This document shows positions 60,694 to 64,000 of a stretch of DNA of 64,000 nucleotides, one piece after another. Both the position numbers and the translations under genes were made by a program. The stretch is from positions 310,001 to 374,000 of the forward strand of contig NZ_JAOQJV010000001.1 of assembly GCF_025567415.1 (NCBI RefSeq). Direction: 5' to 3'. Under the pieces are notes generated by a model. It saw nothing but the letters and a program-made list of their open reading frames with translations, had not been told where the DNA came from and did not search any database. The stretch comes from Claveliimonas ammoniilytica. Its GTDB lineage: Bacteria > Bacillota > Clostridia > Lachnospirales > Lachnospiraceae. Numbering within the stretch: the first letter of the stretch is position 1; each line of letters begins with the position of its first letter.

Positions 60694-62082
60694 TTATTTC
60701 TGTGACAGATATTCATGAATACCCTTCGCGCCGGCTTTTCCGGCACCCATAGCAAGGATAACTGTAGCTGCTCCGGTCACAGCATCGCCGCCTGCGAATA
60801 CGGCAGCCTTGGATGTCTGTCCATTTTCTTCTTCAGCTACAATACATCTTCTTCGGTTGGTCTCAAGTCCCTCCGTTGTAGATGCGATCAATGGGTTTGG
60901 AGAAGTACCAAGTGCCATGATAACTGTATCCAGTTCAATCTCGTACTCAGATCCTTCGATCGGTACCGGACGTCTTCTGCCAGATGCATCTGGTTCACCA
61001 AGTTCCATTTTGATTACTTTCATGCCTTTTACCCATCCGTTATCATCGGTAAGGATCTCTACCGGATTGGTCAACAGATTGAAGATAATGCCTTCTTCTT
61101 TTGCATGATGGACTTCTTCTGCTCTTGCCGGAAGCTCTGCTTCACTTCGACGATATACAATATGTACATTTGCGCCAAGACGAAGCGCTGTCCTGGCTGC
61201 ATCCATCGCTACGTTACCACCGCCGACTACAGCTACTTTCTTACCAGCTGCAATTGGTGTGTCATAATTATTATCAAAAGCTTTCATCAGATTACTTCTG
61301 GTCAGATACTCATTTGCGGAGAATACTCCATTCGCTGTCTCGCCAGGAATTCCCATAAACATCGGAAGACCTGCACCTGATCCAATAAATACAGCTTCGA
61401 AGTTTTCCTCTTCCATCAGCTGATCAATTGTAGTTGATTTACCAATCACTACATTGGTCTCAAATTTAACACCAAGCTCTTTAACCTTTTCAATCTCTTT
61501 CTTAACAACTTTTTCTTTTGGAAGACGGAATTCCGGGATACCATATACCAGTACTCCACCCAGTTCGTGAAGCGCTTCAAATACAGTTACTTCATATCCA
61601 AGTTTTGCAAGATCACCGGCACAGGTGAGTCCAGACGGACCGGAACCGATCACAGCCACCTTATGACCATTTGTCTTCTCTGCTTTCTTAGGCTTGATAT
61701 CATGCTCCAGTGCATAATCTGCCACAAAACGCTCCAGCTTACCAATAGATACAGCATCACCTTTAATGCCGCGGATACATTTGCATTCGCACTGTGATTC
61801 CTGAGGACATACACGACCACAGATTGCCGGCAATGCAGAAGACTCACCGATCACCTGATAAGCACCTTCAATATCGCCCTCTTTTACTTTGGATATAAAT
61901 CCGGGAATATTGATTGATACCGGACATCCCTGGATACATCTAGCATTTTTGCAGTTCAGACATCTGGTTGCTTCTTCCATTGCCTCTTCTTTATTATATC
62001 CATAACATACTTCTTCAAAATTAGTTGCACGTACTTTTGCATCCTGTTCTCTGACAGGAATTCTCTTTAACATATCAGCCAT
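60694..62082 (-). CDS. nfnB: NADH-dependent reduced ferredoxin:NADP oxidoreductase subunit B (NfnB; glutamate synthase small-subunit-like)
   Basis: This 462-residue iron-sulfur flavoprotein has N-terminal cysteines for two [4Fe-4S] clusters (CLNCKNARCIQGCP; CGRVCPQESQCECKC), an FAD fold VIGSGPSGLTCAGDLAKLG and an NADPH fold VVGGGNVAMDAARTALRLG. Alone it would be called NADPH glutamate synthase small subunit (GltA). Paired with the upstream gene, which it overlaps by one base, it fits NfnB, the electron-bifurcating subunit. No glutamate synthase large subunit is nearby, which supports Nfn. Confidence 0.9.
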   Translation of the reverse strand: MADMLKRIPVREQDAKVRATNFEEVCYGYNKEEAMEEATRCLNCKNARCIQGCPVSINIPGFISKVKEGDIEGAYQVIGESSALPAICGRVCPQESQCECKCIRGIKGDAVSIGKLERFVADYALEHDIKPKKAEKTNGHKVAVIGSGPSGLTCAGDLAKLGYEVTVFEALHELGGVLVYGIPEFRLPKEKVVKKEIEKVKELGVKFETNVVIGKSTTIDQLMEEENFEAVFIGSGAGLPMFMGIPGETANGVFSANEYLTRSNLMKAFDNNYDTPIAAGKKVAVVGGGNVAMDAARTALRLGANVHIVYRRSEAELPARAEEVHHAKEEGIIFNLLTNPVEILTDDNGWVKGMKVIKMELGEPDASGRRRPVPIEGSEYEIELDTVIMALGTSPNPLIASTTEGLETNRRRCIVAEEENGQTSKAAVFAGGDAVTGAATVILAMGAGKAGAKGIHEYLSQK

Positions 62083-62969
62083 TAGTTGTCACCTCCGCAA
62101 TTACCGCATCCGCCATGGTGAGTATCACCCTCCTGCAGCTTCAGTAAAGCACGACCTTCCTGCGTCTTATACATCTGCTGTCTCTTCATGGCATTATCAA
62201 AGTCTACCAGATGTCCGTCAAATTCCGGTCCATCCACGCAGGCGAATTTCACTTCATCGCCTACCAGGAGACGACAGGCACCACACATACCGGTACCGTC
62301 TACCATGATCGGGTTCATGCTAACAACAGTCGGGATTGCAAGCTTTTTCGTCAGGAGACATACAAATTTCATCATGATCATCGGTCCGATAGCGATACAG
62401 ACATCGTAATGATTACCCTGCTCTACCAGTTCCTCCACCATAGTGGTAACCATTCCGGCATGTCCGTAAGAACCGTCATCTGTACATGGATAGTAATTAC
62501 CGGATACCGCACGCATCTCATCCTCCAGGATCAACAGATCCTTATTCTTGGAACCGATGATAACATCAGCATCAATACCGTGTTCTTTCAGCCATTTTAC
62601 CTGCGGATATACCGGTGCAGCACCTACACCACCGCCTACAAACAGGATCTTCTTCTTTTTCAAGCTCTCAATATCTTCTTTTACAAATTCAGAAGGACAG
62701 CCAAGTGGTCCGGTAAAATCACGGAACGCATCTCCTTCTTTTAATTCAGCAAATTTTCTTGTAGATGCGCCAACCGGCTGGAATACGATAGTAATCGTGC
62801 CTGCTTCTCTGTCATAATCGCAGATTGTCAGCGGGATACGTTCTCCTGTCTCATCTATTTTTACAATAACGAACTGTCCAGGCTCGCAATGTCTTGCCAC
62901 ACGAGGAGCTTCTACGACCATCAGATAGATATTCTCGTTCAGCTTCTCGGCTTTCTGTATCTTGTACAT
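62082..62969 (-). CDS. nfnA: Nfn subunit A (FAD/[2Fe-2S] ferredoxin-NADP reductase-like)
   Basis: This 295-residue protein has an FAD-binding barrel (RVARHCEPGQFVIVKID, GERIPLTICDYD), an NAD-binding domain (ILFVGGGVGAAPVYPQ) and a C-terminal [2Fe-2S] region with CGACRLLVGDEVKFACVDGPEFDGH and a final GGCGNCGGDN. It matches the dihydroorotate-dehydrogenase electron-transfer-like subunit of Nfn. With NfnB it couples NADH, ferredoxin and NADPH pools by electron bifurcation. AGGAGG precedes the ATG. Confidence 0.9.
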   Translation of the reverse strand: MYKIQKAEKLNENIYLMVVEAPRVARHCEPGQFVIVKIDETGERIPLTICDYDREAGTITIVFQPVGASTRKFAELKEGDAFRDFTGPLGCPSEFVKEDIESLKKKKILFVGGGVGAAPVYPQVKWLKEHGIDADVIIGSKNKDLLILEDEMRAVSGNYYPCTDDGSYGHAGMVTTMVEELVEQGNHYDVCIAIGPMIMMKFVCLLTKKLAIPTVVSMNPIMVDGTGMCGACRLLVGDEVKFACVDGPEFDGHLVDFDNAMKRQQMYKTQEGRALLKLQEGDTHHGGCGNCGGDN

Positions 62970-63042
62970 CTTGTTTCCTCCTGTCTATTGATTTTACTAA
63001 TAATGATAATGTATACATCTGAAAATTTCAAGGAAAGTTTAC

Positions 63043-63092
63043 AAAAGAAAAGCAGATTCCCTGAAATTGCCTGAATTTACAGAATCTGCTTT
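63043..63092 (-). terminator. Terminator of the iron alcohol dehydrogenase gene
   Basis: In the - direction AGCAGATTC pairs with GAATCTGCT across a loop of about 20 bases, followed by TTTCTTTT. It lies 17 bases after the stop. Confidence 0.8.
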
Positions 63093-63108
63093 CCTGAATT
63101 TCTGAAAT

Positions 63109-64000
63109 TTAGAAGTCTACTTCTGTACCATAATATGTACACTCAAACAGTTTTTTCATTGTCTCCGGATCGATAGTTCTTGGATTAGATCCTGTACATG
63201 CATCACCGACTGCAAGCTCTGCAATCTTATCAATCTTTTCTTTAAATTCATCCTCATTGATTCCAAATTCTTTCAAAGTCTTTGGAATATTGAGTTTTAC
63301 ATTGAACTCATCAATCTTCTCACACAGACTGTTGATCAATGCTTTTTCAGATATTCCTGCCAGTCCCATTCTACGTGCGATCTCGGCATAACGCTTAGCG
63401 GCTATCGGATCCTTGGCGTTGTATTTTATAACATATGGCAAATAAATCGCATTGGCACATCCATGCGGAATATGTCCGGTAGAGAATGCAGCACCCGTCT
63501 TGTGCGCCATAGAATGAACAATGCCAAGTAAAGCGTTAGAGAATGCCATACCTGCAAGACACTGTGCGTAATGCATTTGTTCTCTCGCTACCTTGTCACA
63601 TTTATAGGATGCCGGCAGATAATCAAGAACCATCTCGATTGCCTGCAATGCAAGCGGATCTGTGAATGGACAATTCAGTGTAGATACATACGCTTCAATC
63701 GCATGTGTCAATGCATCCATTCCGGTATAAGCAACCTGTTTGATTGGAAGTCCCATAACCAGTTCCGGGTCAACAATTGCCACATCAGGTGTAATATTAA
63801 AGTCAGCCAGCGGATATTTTACTCCGGTCTCATAATTTGTAATTACAGAGAATGCCGTAACCTCTGTAGCTGTACCAGATGTAGAAGGAATTGCACAGAA
63901 TTTTGCTTTCTGACGCAGTTCCGGGAAATTAAACGGAATACAAAGTGCTTCAAATGTGGTATCCGGATACTCATAGAAAGCCCACATAGCTTTGGCTGCA
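63109..64000 (-). CDS. Iron-containing alcohol dehydrogenase (N-terminus outside window)
   Basis: The frame is open to the window edge (AAKAMWAFYEYP before a non-initial Met), so the start lies beyond base 64000. The visible 297 residues cover the end of the NAD-binding part (PSTSGTATEVTAFSVI) and the metal domain with Asp and His ligands in GMDALTHAIEAY, GIVHSMAHKTGA and HIPHGCANAIYLPYV. Such enzymes reduce aldehydes to alcohols in fermentation (butanol, ethanol or 1,3-propanediol type). The sequence resembles stand-alone group III enzymes; an AdhE fusion cannot be excluded from this end alone. Confidence 0.9.
   Translation of the reverse strand, partial: AAKAMWAFYEYPDTTFEALCIPFNFPELRQKAKFCAIPSTSGTATEVTAFSVITNYETGVKYPLADFNITPDVAIVDPELVMGLPIKQVAYTGMDALTHAIEAYVSTLNCPFTDPLALQAIEMVLDYLPASYKCDKVAREQMHYAQCLAGMAFSNALLGIVHSMAHKTGAAFSTGHIPHGCANAIYLPYVIKYNAKDPIAAKRYAEIARRMGLAGISEKALINSLCEKIDEFNVKLNIPKTLKEFGINEDEFKEKIDKIAELAVGDACTGSNPRTIDPETMKKLFECTYYGTEVDF

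Noticed and set aside
60694..62082. Simple annotation as NADPH-dependent glutamate synthase small subunit
   Set aside because: The adjoining NfnA-like gene and lack of a large subunit make the Nfn complex the better reading, although the sequence alone cannot exclude it.

Overview
This window reads as ordinary core chromosome of a low-to-mid GC, obligately anaerobic, Gram-positive member of the Clostridia, most likely a gut Lachnospiraceae. The evidence is the gene content: Prp-processed L27, YlmH/SepF, YqfC/YqfD, BofC-like and SpoVB/MurJ-like genes, an Nfn-type ferredoxin:NADP oxidoreductase, an FprA flavodiiron protein, a HisIE enzyme with an N-terminal extension, and small DUF378, DUF4250, DUF4321 and DUF896 proteins. 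I see no rRNA, tRNA, CRISPR array, insertion sequence or prophage. Genus cannot be fixed from reading alone.

Layout. Nearly all genes from 1 to 18.9 kb are on the + strand (lexA is the exception). Nearly all from 19.0 kb to the end are on the - strand (one small DUF378 gene is the exception). The + block holds: the end of a his gene (3-863); a small membrane protein and a lipoprotein; a solitary short-chain dehydrogenase resembling bile-acid 7alpha-hydroxysteroid dehydrogenase (2585-3382); a radical SAM pair followed by ybaK, aspartokinase, an amidohydrolase and asnA; the rplU-prp-rpmA-obgE-yhbY-nadD-yqeK-rsfS ribosome/GTPase run; a DUF362 ferredoxin protein; a divergent lexA / yneA-like SOS module with four LexA-type boxes; a tyrosine recombinase; and a TtcA-like enzyme.

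The - block, read in its own direction from high to low coordinates: an iron alcohol dehydrogenase (cut by the window end); nfnA-nfnB; nadA-nadB-nadC; rlmH; a MATE transporter; fprA; yqfC-yqfD-phoH-ybeY; a lipid-linked sugar flippase; a BofC-like protein; DUF896-DUF4250-miaB; a small membrane protein; an orphan pyrroline-5-carboxylate dehydrogenase with its own palindromic operator; mutS-mutL-miaA; a methionine gamma-lyase-like protein; two FAD proteins; DUF4321; radC; the shape and division operon mreB-mreC-mreD-pbp2-minD-minE-rodA-mgsA-dacA; then a HlyD-like protein-yggS-sepF-ylmH-lspA-rluD; and a cytidylate kinase-like protein.

How it fits together. Several themes recur. The first is cell shape, division and its checkpoint: mre, min without minC, sepF, and an SOS-controlled YneA-like inhibitor. 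The second is NAD: nadABC, nadD and Nfn transhydrogenation. The third is tRNA and ribosome maturation: miaA, miaB, ybaK, a TtcA-like protein, rluD, rlmH, ybeY, rsfS, obgE and yhbY. I found no convincing wholly new defence or mobile system. The best leads are the bile-acid-type dehydrogenase, the structured control region of the tyrosine recombinase, the absence of minC beside a MinE lacking its membrane-targeting N-terminus, the HisIE N-terminal domain, the large PBP2 insertion and several undescribed operators.
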